A stretch of DNA of 58,701 nucleotides from Halobacillus massiliensis (GCF_900166625.1 NZ_LT800499.1:2974772-3033472), one strand, 5' to 3'; numbered from the stretch's first letter, positions 23,181-32,724 are shown. Numbers and translations are program-made. Notes: generated by a model from the letters alone, not told the origin.

Positions 23181-23311
23181 TATACTAAGAATTAGTTATT
23201 GTTGTTCGGATCGATTCAAAGAAAGAATTGCTTCATAGTAATTTTCATCTTTATCATGTGAAGAGCAAGAATAGTAATACAATGTGGGGCAAATCCCACG
23301 CAGGAGGTATT
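23181..23311 (+). promoter_or_regulatory. promoter and leader of second csp gene
   Basis: The -10 box TATACT (23181-23186) has a weak -35. It is followed by TTATTGTTGTTCG (23196-23208) and by the 53-nt block 23259-23311, nearly identical to that of copy 1. The hairpin is GTGGG-GCAAA-TCCCAC, so the stem is kept while the loop differs. Confidence 0.75.
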
Positions 23312-23314
23312 TTC

Positions 23315-23515
23315 ATGGTAGAAGGTACAGTTAAATGGTTTAACGCAGAAAAAGGTTTCGGTTTCATCGAAGTTGAAGGTCAAGACGACGTATTTGTTCA
23401 CTTCTCTGCTATCCAAGAAGAAGGATTCAAGAGCCTTGAAGAAGGACAAGTAGTAAGCTTCGAAATTCAAGAAGGTCAACGCGGACCTCAAGCTGCTAAC
23501 GTTACAAAAGCATAA
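23315..23515 (+). CDS. csp: cold-shock protein, second copy
   Basis: A 66-aa CspA-family protein with RNP1 KGFGFIEV and RNP2 VFVHFSA, 97% identical by eye to the gene 480 bp upstream. The ATG at 23315 follows AGGAGGTATTTTC. A frame open further upstream runs through the leader and is not coding. The hairpin terminator after the stop is shared with the convergent map gene. Confidence 0.95.
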   Translation: MVEGTVKWFNAEKGFGFIEVEGQDDVFVHFSAIQEEGFKSLEEGQVVSFEIQEGQRGPQAANVTKA

Positions 23516-23518
23516 TAT

Positions 23519-23549
23519 AAAAAAAAGCTCCCATACTGGGAGCTTTTTT
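23519..23549. terminator. bidirectional terminator
   Basis: AAAAAAGCTCCCA pairs with TGGGAGCTTTTTT around a short loop, between the second csp and the minus-strand map gene. Confidence 0.9.
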
Positions 23550-23551
23550 AT

Positions 23552-24307
23552 TTATTCTTCTTCCTGGTCCGTTAAAATAAGGGGACCATCTTTTGTAATG
23601 GCAATCGTATGTTCATACTGAGCAGATAGAGAACCATCCAGAGTCCGTGCTGTCCAGTTATTCTCATCCATCTTATTGCCAAATGTACCAATATTGATCA
23701 TCGGCTCAATGGTAATAACCATCCCCTCTTTTAAACGAGCTCCTTTGCCAGCCTGACCGAAGTGAGGAATATATGGATCTTCATGAATCGTTTCCCCGAT
23801 TCCATGTCCAGTAAAATCTCTGACTACAGAATATCCTTCCCCTTCTGCATAAGACTGAATGGCATGACCAAGATCACCAATACGGTTTCCAACTTGAGCT
23901 TTTTCAATAGCCTTGTATAGAGAGGTTTTTGTAACATCGAGAAGTTTTTTCGCCTCATCACTAATTTCTCCTACTGGATGTGTCCAAGCAGAATCAGCTA
24001 ATGCCCCATTTAGATTGACTACCATATCAACGGTAACAATGTCGCCTTCGTTTAATTTTTCATCTCTAGGAAAGCCATGGCAGATCTCATCGTTAATGGA
24101 GGCACATGTTGTGTATTCATATCCTTGATAACCTTTCTGTTCCCCTGTAGCACCGTGTTTCTCCAAGTAGTCTTCTACAAATTTTTCAATCTCCATCGTA
24201 GTGACACCCGGCTTTATAAAAGTCCTTAATTCTTTATGGACATTAGCTAGAAGCTTACCAGCCTCATGCATCAACTCTATTTCTCGTTTACTTTTTCTTT
24301 TAATCAT
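23552..24307 (-). CDS. map: type I methionine aminopeptidase
   Basis: A 251-aa enzyme that removes the initiator methionine from new proteins. The five metal ligands are Asp94, Asp105, His168 (FTGHGIG), Glu201 (TIEPM) and Glu232 (YEHT). CHGFP has the conserved His77. Length and sequence fit the stand-alone Map of the B. subtilis MapB (YflG) class rather than the ribosomal-operon MapA, which would sit by adk and infA. Monocistronic, with an ATG at 24307. Confidence 0.9.
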   Translation of the reverse strand: MIKRKSKREIELMHEAGKLLANVHKELRTFIKPGVTTMEIEKFVEDYLEKHGATGEQKGYQGYEYTTCASINDEICHGFPRDEKLNEGDIVTVDMVVNLNGALADSAWTHPVGEISDEAKKLLDVTKTSLYKAIEKAQVGNRIGDLGHAIQSYAEGEGYSVVRDFTGHGIGETIHEDPYIPHFGQAGKGARLKEGMVITIEPMINIGTFGNKMDENNWTARTLDGSLSAQYEHTIAITKDGPLILTDQEEE

Positions 24308-24380
24308 TATCCGATCCCTCTTTCAAACATAATCCCTTAGTATCATAACGAAAAAACTGCCAGAAAACTAGCAGGGCCAC

Positions 24381-24932
24381 TTATAACTCCTTAATTATTT
24401 TGGCCGGGTTCCCTCCTGCAAAGACACCTGCTGGAATATCTTTTGTTACTACAGCTCCTGAACCGATAACAGCCCCTTCTCCGATAGTAACTCCGGGGTT
24501 TATGACCGCACTTCCTCCGATCCATACATCATCTTCAATGGTAATTGGCTTCCCTGATTCTAACCCGCTTGCGCGGACTTCTTTATCTAAAGGATGAGTT
24601 GCTGTATAGAGATGTACACCAGGACCCATCAGTACACGATGGCCAATATTAATTTTGCAGACATCCAGCATAACACAGTTGTAATTCGCGAAGAAATTTT
24701 CTCCTACATGAATATTATAGCCATAATCACATTGAAAAGACGGTTCAATGTATGCCCCTTTTCCTGCAGATCCAAAAATATCTGATAGTAATTGCTCTCT
24801 TGGATAATCATCAGTTTCTTTTGTTAAATTATATGTATAAAGCAATTGACTTGCCCGCTTTCTTTCCAATACTAATTCTTGATCCCATGCTTTATATAGC
24901 TCGCCTGCCAGCATTTTTTCTTTTTCAGTCAT
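24381..24932 (-). CDS. maa: maltose/galactoside O-acetyltransferase
   Basis: A 183-aa left-handed beta-helix acetyltransferase of the Maa/LacA/NodL group. The N-terminal MAC domain is [16 protein letters not shown]. Hexapeptide repeats run from about residue 70 to the end ([20 protein letters not shown], then [20 protein letters not shown]). The catalytic His lies in TATHPLD (residues about 110-116). It transfers acetyl from acetyl-CoA to a sugar. AAAGGAGTAACTT precedes the ATG. Single gene. Confidence 0.9.
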   Translation of the reverse strand: MTEKEKMLAGELYKAWDQELVLERKRASQLLYTYNLTKETDDYPREQLLSDIFGSAGKGAYIEPSFQCDYGYNIHVGENFFANYNCVMLDVCKINIGHRVLMGPGVHLYTATHPLDKEVRASGLESGKPITIEDDVWIGGSAVINPGVTIGEGAVIGSGAVVTKDIPAGVFAGGNPAKIIKEL

Positions 24933-25014
24933 AAGTTACTCCTTTACACGTTTTTTTATAATTTACTTTATTATAAGGATTAGATAATATTATTACAATC
25001 AAGGGGGAATCCAA

Positions 25015-25518
25015 ATGAAATTTAGAATATTGACAGGTGAGGATGCTAAAACCTACCGGGAACTTCGGCTTGAAGCCCTTCTTAACAGTCCTGACGCTTT
25101 TTTAACAGCTTACGAACAGGAGAAACAACGAGCTAATCCTATTCAAGCAACAGCTGAACGGCTCGACAGCAGTCATGCCCTTACAATCGGCTGTTTCAAT
25201 AAGGACCAGCTTGTTGGAAATGCAACTTTAACCTTTCAAATGCACCCCAAGTGTAAACATAAAGCCTCAATTGTTGGTGTTTATGTCTCCCCTTCTCATC
25301 GACGGCACAATGTTGCCCGGCAGCTAATAAACGAATGTATCAAAGAAGCAAAAGCCCGGGAAATCGAAGTCATACAGCTGGCCGTTGTGACGACGAATCA
25401 GCCGGCACTTAAACTTTACAAAACAGCCGGTTTTTCCATTTTCGGAACTGAGCGTCACGCTGTCAAAGTTTCAGACCGTTATATGGATGAGTACTGGATG
25501 GATTACCATATAGACTAG
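25015..25518 (+). CDS. GNAT-family N-acetyltransferase
   Basis: A 167-aa acetyltransferase. The N terminus MKFRILTGEDAKTYRELRLEAL is common in the YhhY/RimI-like group. The acetyl-CoA loop is SPSHRRHNVARQL, in which the usual Gly-x-Gly/Ala is replaced by HNVA, a slight deviation. QPALKLYKTAGF is the C-terminal motif. The substrate is unknown. AAGGGGGAATCCAA precedes the ATG. The ABC genes follow 57 bp later on the same strand and may be co-transcribed. Confidence 0.85.
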   Translation: MKFRILTGEDAKTYRELRLEALLNSPDAFLTAYEQEKQRANPIQATAERLDSSHALTIGCFNKDQLVGNATLTFQMHPKCKHKASIVGVYVSPSHRRHNVARQLINECIKEAKAREIEVIQLAVVTTNQPALKLYKTAGFSIFGTERHAVKVSDRYMDEYWMDYHID

Positions 25519-25575
25519 TTTTGAAACGAATCTCCAGCTTAGACGTAAGTAATGGAGAAAGGAAGGTAACTACAT

Positions 25576-26298
25576 ATGATTAAAATTGACCGCATTACCA
25601 AAGAATTCTCTGGAAAAAAAGTAATCCACGACTTATCACTTAAAGTAGAGGACGGAAAAATTTTTGGCTTTCTCGGTCCTAATGGTGCTGGTAAGTCTAC
25701 GACTATTAAAATGATGACCGGTATTCTCCCTGTTGAAACCGGATCAATTACTCTCAATAAGTTTGATATAATGGCAACACCTTTACAAGCCAAACAAATC
25801 ATTGGGTACGTTCCTGATCGCTCTGATGTCTTTCTGCGTTTAAAAGGAATTGAGTATTTAAACTTTATAGCAGATGTTTATAAGGTTCCTAATGATATTC
25901 GCCGAGAGCGAATCGAGCGTTTCACGAAAAAATTTGACATCTATGAGGCATTAAACGATTATATGCAGACATACTCCCATGGCATGCGTCAAAAAATCGT
26001 GGTCAGCGGTGTCCTATTACATGATCCTGATATTTGGATACTGGATGAGCCGCTGACGGGACTGGATCCAAAATCAGCTTATACTTTGAAAGAATTAATG
26101 CGTGAACATGCAAATAAAGGAAAAGTTGTTTTCTTCTCTACCCATGTGCTTGAAGTTGTAGAACAGCTTTGTGATGAAGTGGCGATCATTAATCGCGGTC
26201 AAATTGAATTTCACGGGCACATGGCCGAACTGAAACAGCAGTTTAAAAATGATGAAAACCTGGAAAAGGTTTTCCTGGAGCTAACGAAGAATGAATAA
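25576..26298 (+). CDS. ABC transporter ATPase
   Basis: A 240-aa ATPase with Walker A GPNGAGKST (34-42), signature in YSHGMRQK (LSGGQ replaced by SHGMRQ, usual in this branch) and Walker B WILDEPLTGLD. It belongs to the YhaQ/EcsA/CcmA-like group of export or drug/antimicrobial-peptide ATPases. It overlaps the permease start by 8 bp, so the two genes form one transporter. GAGAAAGGAAGGT precedes the ATG. Confidence 0.9.
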   Translation: MIKIDRITKEFSGKKVIHDLSLKVEDGKIFGFLGPNGAGKSTTIKMMTGILPVETGSITLNKFDIMATPLQAKQIIGYVPDRSDVFLRLKGIEYLNFIADVYKVPNDIRRERIERFTKKFDIYEALNDYMQTYSHGMRQKIVVSGVLLHDPDIWILDEPLTGLDPKSAYTLKELMREHANKGKVVFFSTHVLEVVEQLCDEVAIINRGQIEFHGHMAELKQQFKNDENLEKVFLELTKNE

Positions 26299-27940
26299 AA
26301 CTTTTCGTTTAATTCAGCTAATGTTAAAGATGCAATTCTCCTTATCAGGCAAAAGCACTATGGAAATTGGATCTTATGTGTTATTGCTGGTGTTTGCATT
26401 TCCCTTTTCTGCTGTTTTATTTTATTCGCTGGACAGCATTATAGGAGCTTTGTATGAAACCTTGGCTCCCACAGGAAACGAAACATTTATTCTTAGCCTG
26501 TTGTTTATTCTTATGTTTGTGTTATTTATTTTTTTAAGTATCAGTTCGATATTAAGTTCATTTTATTTTGCGGAAGATATAGAATCTTTTATCCCACTGC
26601 CTTTTCAACCTTACCAGCTCATGGCCGCTAAATCAGCTGCTCCACTTGTTACACTATATATCGCTAACTTGATTATTCTAGCTCCCGCATTGGTAATCTT
26701 TAATCTTTACCATAACTCCGGCTTCCTTTACTACATTTATGCTTTTGCGGCATGGCTGAGTGCACCTGTTCTGCCATTTGTGCTTACTGCCATTGTTATT
26801 ATGTTTGTTATGCGGTTTCTTAATATCGCTAAAAACAAAGATCGAATGAAAATAATTGCCGGTCTACTTATGTTTGTTTTTATCATCGGAATAAATGTTT
26901 TATTACGACTGAATTTGTCAGCTGATGAAACAGGAGAAAGCATGGCACAGCTGATTCATGAAAAAAACGGCCTATTACAGGCGGCCGATGTGCTATTTCC
27001 TACAGCTTATTTTAATTCTGCAGGCCTTGGCTCCCCGAATTCAATATCTGCGATTGGCTATATTTTTCTATCCTTAGCTATTACAGCTGCTGCCTTTGGA
27101 GTTTTCCTGACCGCAGGACAGCGGCTTTATTTTAAAGGAGTACTCGGCTTATCGGGAAGTTCTAAGAAATCTTTTAATAACGAAAGCATACGGAAACAAG
27201 TAAAGCAACGTCCTGTTCTCTGGGTAAGCTGGCTGCGGGAGATGCGCGTTATTTTCCGTACTCCTGCATATTTTACTCAAATCATTGTACAATCTCTTTT
27301 ATTGCCTGTTTTATTTGTCGTCATCTTTTTCTTCGACCGAGGAACCAGCTTAGGGACAATGTCAGAACAAGCAGATGAAAAAAACCTGATACTGATGATA
27401 ACAGGTTTTACAGTTTTTATACTCGGAATTAGTCCTGCATCCATCTCTTCAATATCACGAGACGGAAAAAACTGGTTTAATCATTTATATATGCCTATTT
27501 CTGCAAGAACCTTAATAACAAGTAAGTTACTTGCAGCCTTTGTCATTCATCTCCTTTCCTTAATAATTGTAGGTGTAGTCGGATGGTTCTTTATGGACCT
27601 TCCTTTAGCTATTATTTTCATCTGGATGGTTTTATCTCTTTTTATCAATTGGATAACAGCTGTAATCGGAACAGCCACTGATTTATATATTCCTCGATTA
27701 AACTGGACAGATGAGCGGGAGGTCTTTAAGGGCCGGCTGACTGGTTTCCTCTCTTTCTTTATCGAAGCAGCTTTATTAGGACCAATTTTCCTGATCATTT
27801 GGAGAATTGATGCTATTCAGGGGCGATTGGATACCTCCCTGGCTCTGTTGGCTGCCTTAATCACTATTACAGTTTTCAGTCAGGTCATCTTAGATTTTCT
27901 TACAAAGAAATACTTTTACCGCCTGCTTGACAGGGAATAA
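26291..27940 (+). CDS. ABC transporter permease
   Basis: A 549-aa membrane protein with about 12 hydrophobic segments in two sets separated by a charged loop (about residues 285-320, FNNESIRKQVKQRPVLWVSW). Size and layout fit the putative ABC exporter permeases of the PF16949 type. The substrate is unknown. The N-terminal segment TMEIGSYVLLLVFAFPFSAV and SSFYFAEDIESFIPLPFQP match this group. It follows the ATPase with an 8-bp overlap. Confidence 0.85.
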   Translation: MNKTFRLIQLMLKMQFSLSGKSTMEIGSYVLLLVFAFPFSAVLFYSLDSIIGALYETLAPTGNETFILSLLFILMFVLFIFLSISSILSSFYFAEDIESFIPLPFQPYQLMAAKSAAPLVTLYIANLIILAPALVIFNLYHNSGFLYYIYAFAAWLSAPVLPFVLTAIVIMFVMRFLNIAKNKDRMKIIAGLLMFVFIIGINVLLRLNLSADETGESMAQLIHEKNGLLQAADVLFPTAYFNSAGLGSPNSISAIGYIFLSLAITAAAFGVFLTAGQRLYFKGVLGLSGSSKKSFNNESIRKQVKQRPVLWVSWLREMRVIFRTPAYFTQIIVQSLLLPVLFVVIFFFDRGTSLGTMSEQADEKNLILMITGFTVFILGISPASISSISRDGKNWFNHLYMPISARTLITSKLLAAFVIHLLSLIIVGVVGWFFMDLPLAIIFIWMVLSLFINWITAVIGTATDLYIPRLNWTDEREVFKGRLTGFLSFFIEAALLGPIFLIIWRIDAIQGRLDTSLALLAALITITVFSQVILDFLTKKYFYRLLDRE

Positions 27941-28063
27941 TCAGTCCGAAATCTGGACTGATTTTTTCATTAATTAAAAACGGCGGATGTCGGCGTATCA
28001 AAAAAATATTGCAGACATAAGGTATATCATACTGTTTTTGTGAGGTAAAGGAGTGTTTATTCA

Positions 28064-30037
28064 ATGAGGAAGTTGGTCCTCTTTGTGAAGCCTGGTTTAG
28101 ATAATTTTCTAGACCCAGTGATTGAGCAGTTTACCAAAACTTTTGAAACTAAAAAAATTATTGTTAAAGATAATCGGGAAATTGATGAAGGTATGAAATG
28201 GGCTGATATCTGCTGGTTTGAATGGTGTGATGACCTCGCTATTTATGGAACCAAACTTTCTCTATCTTATGAAAAAAAGATAATTATAAGACTTCATAGT
28301 TATGAAGCCTTCACCTATAATATCCACAGGATTAATTGGCACAGTGTGGATCGCATCATTTTTGTAGGCCAGCCCATTAAAGATTATGTTCTCTCACAAA
28401 TTCCCCATGTAAATCAAAATAAAGCTGTGGTCATTGAAAATGGCGTAAACTTAGAGAAATTCACCTATAAACAAAGAGAGAAAGGCTTTAATCTCGCATT
28501 CGTTGGTTATATCAATTATAAAAAAGGCCCTATGCTTCTTCTTCATGCCTTTAAGGCCTTGCATGACCGTGATCCTCGTTATAAACTCTTTATAGCTGGA
28601 GCGAACCAGGATAAAAGATATACTTTATATTTCAATCAAATGCTTGAAGAATTCGGATTAACAGACGCGGTAATAATAGAACCATGGCAGAACGATGTGA
28701 ATCAATATTTAGAAAACAAACATTACATCATTTCGTCCAGCCTGTTTGAATCCCAACACATGTCTGTTATGGAAGGTATGGCGAAAGGTCTTAAACCTCT
28801 TGTTCATAATTTTTATGGAGCAAAGCTGATTTATGATCCTTCTTTCGTCTGGAGTTCCATTGATGAATTCGTCGAAATGGTTTTGAGTAATGAATATTCC
28901 CCCGTCACCTATCGTAATTACATCGAACAAAATTATTCACTAGACTCCAAGGTAAATAAATTAAACAATCTTATGGGGAATATATCCAACGAGATCTCAC
29001 TTTCTGTTACAAATGAAAACCTCCCAAAAGTTACTGTCGGGATAATTAACTGTAATTACAACGAATATCTTGATCAATCTCTTCAATCTGTATTAAATCA
29101 AAATTACCCTAATATCGAAATCATCATTATTGATGATTCCTCTACAGACAATTCTAAAAACATTATAGAAAAGTACAAGAGAGACTACCCAAATATTAGA
29201 GCCATTTACCATGAAACAAAAACGGGTTCTCCTGATCTTGTTATTAACGAGATCTTTGAACAAGCCACAGGTGATTATGTTCTTCACTTAAGTGGTGATG
29301 ACTACCTTCTACATTCAAATATTTTGATGAATTTCGTTAAATGTTTTCTCAAAGATGAAAGTCTCGACTATGTATACGGAAACCTAATGCTTGTAGATAC
29401 AAACGGAAAACATTTAAATACATGGAATTACAGGCATTATAGTGATAATGAATTAGTTCAGACAATTTTCCATCGGTTCGGTTCAGGCGTTATTCCAATG
29501 ACTGGCTTATTTAAACGGTCCCTGTTCGAAAAATATAATTGGGTAAAAGATGAAGCTAAACCAATGGCTGGTGATACACTGAACTGTCTTATTAATACAA
29601 AGGTTGGATGGAATCGCCTTTACTTAAATGAACCTTTCTATTGTCACCGAAATTATAATCGCAACCCTCTTAACAGCAAGAGCACCAGTGTAGAGAACAG
29701 AGTAAAATCAATGATTTATTTACTCGAATATATTATTAAAGAATTTAATGAAGAAATTTACTTTCCCCATCTAAACTGGTCCGAATTAGCAGAAAGTGAG
29801 CGTCTTTCATTAAAAAATTTCGTGCTTGGCCAGACCTATTGGAAAATGGCTGAAGACTACTTAACTAATGGGTTCACAAAGCATTTAAGTGAAGAAAAGA
29901 AGAAGGAGTGTGTGCATCCTATTATATTTAAAGCCGAGGAATATTTAAATAAAAGCCTTACATTTGGAGAAGCATATAAAAATCAAGTGGATGCATTAAA
30001 GAGAGAAATCGAGAAGATAAAAAAACACGAATTTTAG
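28064..30037 (+). CDS. bifunctional GT4-GT2 glycosyltransferase
   Basis: A 657-aa fusion. Residues 1-310 are GT-B fold, GT4 family: AFVGYINYKKGP (about 146) and the E-x7-E motif SLFESQHMSVMEG (E229, E237). Residues 323 to about 560 are GT-A fold, GT2 family: TVGIINCNYNEYLDQSLQSV, IIDDSSTDNS (356-364) and LSGDDY (409-414) for nucleotide-sugar and metal binding. No membrane segment. It probably adds two sugars in succession to a surface glycan or glycoprotein. It stands alone, with no polysaccharide cluster near it, and is AT-rich with many AAT/ATT codons, a possible sign of transfer. Confidence 0.85.
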   Translation: MRKLVLFVKPGLDNFLDPVIEQFTKTFETKKIIVKDNREIDEGMKWADICWFEWCDDLAIYGTKLSLSYEKKIIIRLHSYEAFTYNIHRINWHSVDRIIFVGQPIKDYVLSQIPHVNQNKAVVIENGVNLEKFTYKQREKGFNLAFVGYINYKKGPMLLLHAFKALHDRDPRYKLFIAGANQDKRYTLYFNQMLEEFGLTDAVIIEPWQNDVNQYLENKHYIISSSLFESQHMSVMEGMAKGLKPLVHNFYGAKLIYDPSFVWSSIDEFVEMVLSNEYSPVTYRNYIEQNYSLDSKVNKLNNLMGNISNEISLSVTNENLPKVTVGIINCNYNEYLDQSLQSVLNQNYPNIEIIIIDDSSTDNSKNIIEKYKRDYPNIRAIYHETKTGSPDLVINEIFEQATGDYVLHLSGDDYLLHSNILMNFVKCFLKDESLDYVYGNLMLVDTNGKHLNTWNYRHYSDNELVQTIFHRFGSGVIPMTGLFKRSLFEKYNWVKDEAKPMAGDTLNCLINTKVGWNRLYLNEPFYCHRNYNRNPLNSKSTSVENRVKSMIYLLEYIIKEFNEEIYFPHLNWSELAESERLSLKNFVLGQTYWKMAEDYLTNGFTKHLSEEKKKECVHPIIFKAEEYLNKSLTFGEAYKNQVDALKREIEKIKKHEF

Positions 30038-30062
30038 TGGAATGACTAAGATTCGTGGTTTT
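30023..30062 (+). terminator. terminator of the glycosyltransferase gene
   Basis: CACGAAT near 30027 pairs with ATTCGTG at 30048-30054, with inner AGT/ACT pairing and a TTTTTT tail. The left arm overlaps the end of the gene. Confidence 0.65.
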
Positions 30063-30155
30063 TTAACTCCCCTATAACTATTTCTATATTTCATTTTGTT
30101 CTCCAGATCTTCTTGTTATTCTTTAGAAGCTTATCCTTCTTAAAGGTTTTAATTA

Positions 30156-30189
30156 AAAAGCCGGCCTTCTTCAATAAAGGCCGGCTTTT
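30156..30189 (-). terminator. terminator of the 92-aa gene
   Basis: AAAAGCCGGCCTT pairs with AAGGCCGGCTTTT around a short loop. It abuts the minus-strand stop at 30188. Confidence 0.85.
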
Positions 30190-30466
30190 ATTTAATTTGA
30201 ATTTTTTTAAATTCTGATATCCATACATTTGGTGAATCTTTTACACGATAAGAAAATACACCCCTGATCGTATGCAGATAGAAAAAACCTAAAGTATTCG
30301 ACAGCGAACGATAGGAAGCATCGTGGACCTCGTGCAGAGGAAATCTTTCAGAAGGGGTAATAACTACATCTTCGTGAAGTTCAATAACTGACTCTTTTTC
30401 AATATACTTCTGCTGATTGCTTTCGATTTTCCGGATCGTCCATACAATCGGCTGGGAGCAGATCAT
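30188..30466 (-). CDS. PH-like hypothetical protein
   Basis: A 92-aa soluble protein: MICSQPIVWTIRKIES... The alternating hydrophobic strands, HEVHDASYRSLSNTLGFFYL then GVFSYRVKDSPNVWISEFKK, look like part of a bacterial PH-type domain (fold resemblance judged by eye). GAGGTGAGAAA precedes the ATG at 30466. No function is known. Single gene with its own strong terminator. Confidence 0.65.
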   Translation of the reverse strand: MICSQPIVWTIRKIESNQQKYIEKESVIELHEDVVITPSERFPLHEVHDASYRSLSNTLGFFYLHTIRGVFSYRVKDSPNVWISEFKKIQIK

Positions 30467-30607
30467 TTTCTCACCTCATTTTCCTTTAAGCTTAAAGAAT
30501 AAAGGGAACCCCGTCAATTCTAAGGGCTTTTTCTTTCATCTTTCTAGCTTTTGTATTAGGATAGTACAGTGATTTTGCAAAAGATAATCTTTATTGGAGG
30601 AAGTATT

Positions 30608-31471
30608 GTGAGCAACCGTAATAAAGGAATCATTCTGTTATTATTATCTGCGTTTGGCTTCTCTCTGATGGCTGCACTTGTCAAGCTGTCAGGCGATGTC
30701 CCAACCATTCAAAAAACTTTCTTTCGCAATGTCGTATCCGCGGCTATTGCCTTTATATTAGTTCTCTATCATAAAGAACGACTATTTGGAAAAAAAGAAA
30801 ACCAGGGTTTGCTTCTTGCACGCTCTGCCCTTGGCACAGTCGGAATCGTGCTGTTTTTTTATGCCATCGATCACCTTGTGCTGTCTGATGCTGATATGCT
30901 GAACAAGCTCAGTCCATTTTTATTAATTATCTTTTCCGCGATATTTTTAAAGGAGAAAGCTCGGCCTTATCAGGTCATTGCTATTATTATTGCCTTTATT
31001 GGAACCTTATTTATTATAAAACCACAATTTTCTATAGATCTGGTCCCGTATCTGGCTGGATTCTTTTCAGCTGTGTTCGCTGCCGGTGCTTATACACTGC
31101 TTCGGGTTTTAGGGGATAAGGAAAAATTTTATACTGTTGTCTTTTACTTTTCCTTTTTCACAACCGTTTCCCTTCTCCCCTTTACTATTGCTTTTTACGA
31201 GCCAATGACAGCACAACAATGGGTTTATCTCCTTGGAGCCGGTGTATTTGCTACGGTCGGTCAATTTGGACTGACGATAGCTTATAAGTTTGCTCCTGCT
31301 CGTGAAATATCTATTTTCTTTTATTCAACAGTTGTATATTCCGCTATAATCAGCATCCTCTTGTTCGGGCAGGTGCCGGACTGGCTTAGTATTCTGGGGT
31401 ACATCACTATTTTTGGGGCCTCTCTTTATATGTTCTTAAGAAATAATAAGGAAGCGAAAGTGGAAGCGTAA
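30608..31471 (+). CDS. EamA/DMT-family transporter
   Basis: A 287-aa drug/metabolite-superfamily permease with 10 hydrophobic segments in two EamA repeats. NKGIILLLLSAFGFSLMAALVKL opens the first, and VPYLAGFFSAVFAAGAYTLLRVL opens the second. Such proteins export amino acids, nucleotides or solutes; the substrate is unknown. The start is a GTG at 30608 after ATTGGAGGAAGTATT; the ATT or ATG further upstream lacks a ribosome site. A hairpin terminator follows. Confidence 0.85.
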   Translation: MSNRNKGIILLLLSAFGFSLMAALVKLSGDVPTIQKTFFRNVVSAAIAFILVLYHKERLFGKKENQGLLLARSALGTVGIVLFFYAIDHLVLSDADMLNKLSPFLLIIFSAIFLKEKARPYQVIAIIIAFIGTLFIIKPQFSIDLVPYLAGFFSAVFAAGAYTLLRVLGDKEKFYTVVFYFSFFTTVSLLPFTIAFYEPMTAQQWVYLLGAGVFATVGQFGLTIAYKFAPAREISIFFYSTVVYSAIISILLFGQVPDWLSILGYITIFGASLYMFLRNNKEAKVEA

Positions 31472-31491
31472 AAAATTCAGACCATATATGG

Positions 31492-31526
31492 TAGAAGAGG
31501 GCAGCTTTTTTAGCTCCCTCTTCTTA
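31492..31526. terminator. terminator after EamA gene
   Basis: AGAAGAGGG-CA-GC pairs with GC-T-CCCTCTTCT around T6, with a T-rich tail on the plus strand. Confidence 0.7.
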
Positions 31527-31570
31527 TTTTATAATAAAGCTGTATGGAGAAAAAATTCTTAAAAAGATGC

Positions 31571-32617
31571 TTATGATTTCCATGTTTCATTTAAAACACG
31601 TATCCAATTATCTTGTGCGATCATTTTTAGTTCCTTAGTTGAGAATCCCTCCTGTTTTAGCAGCTCAAAAACTTGTGGAACCCCTGTAACGTCTTTCATC
31701 TGATCAGGAATTGTCGTTCCATCAAAGTCAGAGCCAAGCGCCACATGTTCAATACCGATGGTGTCTGCAATATAGCGGATATGTGCAATGATTTCATCAC
31801 TGGTGGTGGTGTGGTTCATCTTACCGTCTTTCCGGAGCATATTGACACTGAATGTAACGCCGACCAGTCCATTTGTATCTCTTACAGCCGCGAGCTGCTT
31901 ATCCGTTAGATTGCGGGAAATTGGACACAATGCATGTGCATTGGAATGGGTGGCTACGATGGGAGCGTTCGAATACTTAACCACATCCCAGAATCCTTGT
32001 TCATTTAAGTGAGATGTATCAAGCATAATTCCAAGTTCGTTGCACTTTTTAACGAGATGAATGCCAGCCTCGCTTAAACCTGGTCCAATATCAGGGGTTG
32101 AAGGAAATCGATAAGGAACTCCCTGACCGAAATCATTTGGACGGCTCCATACTAACCCTAAAGAACGAAGCCCTTTCTTGTGAAAGCTTTCAAGATTAGA
32201 CAAGTCTTTCTTAATAGCTTCTGCTCCTTCAAAATGAAGGATAGAAACCATCTTACCCTTCTTTACAGCCTTCTTAAGTTGTTTGCGATCTTTCACAATA
32301 ATAAAGTCCCCATTAGCTCGTTCCTCTAAATGGTAGAGAAGATTAACCATTTCGTTCGTCACTTTTAAACAGGCTCCATGATCGGCTGCTTCTGCTAATG
32401 GTGCATCATAGCCTTCTTCTGTTAGATAATCTTCAGGATTTGGAACCGATAAACCCTTATGAGGAGGCGGGAAAACAGCAAAGAAGCCCCCTGCAAAACC
32501 CGCCCGTCTCGCCCTTACTATATCTAAATGACCTTCGCAGGACTCTGAGAAAAAATCGATATTTTTATTCATATAAAGTTTTAATATTGTATCATTGTGT
32601 CCATCAAAGAATTGCAA
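31571..32617 (-). CDS. membrane-dipeptidase-family zinc peptidase
   Basis: A 348-aa renal-dipeptidase homologue (peptidase family M19). FDGHNDT (4-10) provides the HxD zinc ligands. EGAEAI provides the bridging acid, and HSNAHAL and GSDFDG are further ligand motifs. It hydrolyses dipeptides, including D-amino acid-containing ones. There is no signal peptide, so it is cytoplasmic. Translation begins at a TTG (32617) directly after AAAGGAGATGTTTTT. Single gene. Confidence 0.9.
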   Translation of the reverse strand: MQFFDGHNDTILKLYMNKNIDFFSESCEGHLDIVRARRAGFAGGFFAVFPPPHKGLSVPNPEDYLTEEGYDAPLAEAADHGACLKVTNEMVNLLYHLEERANGDFIIVKDRKQLKKAVKKGKMVSILHFEGAEAIKKDLSNLESFHKKGLRSLGLVWSRPNDFGQGVPYRFPSTPDIGPGLSEAGIHLVKKCNELGIMLDTSHLNEQGFWDVVKYSNAPIVATHSNAHALCPISRNLTDKQLAAVRDTNGLVGVTFSVNMLRKDGKMNHTTTSDEIIAHIRYIADTIGIEHVALGSDFDGTTIPDQMKDVTGVPQVFELLKQEGFSTKELKMIAQDNWIRVLNETWKS

Positions 32618-32703
32618 AAAAACATCTCCTTTCTGCTCTTTTATACCTTCTCGACTGTCTCACAATATTCCTCCTTTAACATCTGGTAAACAAAAAAATA
32701 AAC

Positions 32704-32724
32704 CCTCTCTGATATTGAGAGGGC
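32704..32724 (-). terminator. terminator of the SDR gene
   Basis: CCCTCTC (32704-32710) pairs with GAGAGGG (32718-32724), followed on the minus strand by a run of T. Confidence 0.8.

Noticed and set aside
23216-23491. A frame opposite the second cold-shock gene, with a sister frame at 22710-23009
   Set aside because: The two are alike only because the csp genes are duplicates. They are antisense to conserved csp sequence and have no start signals.
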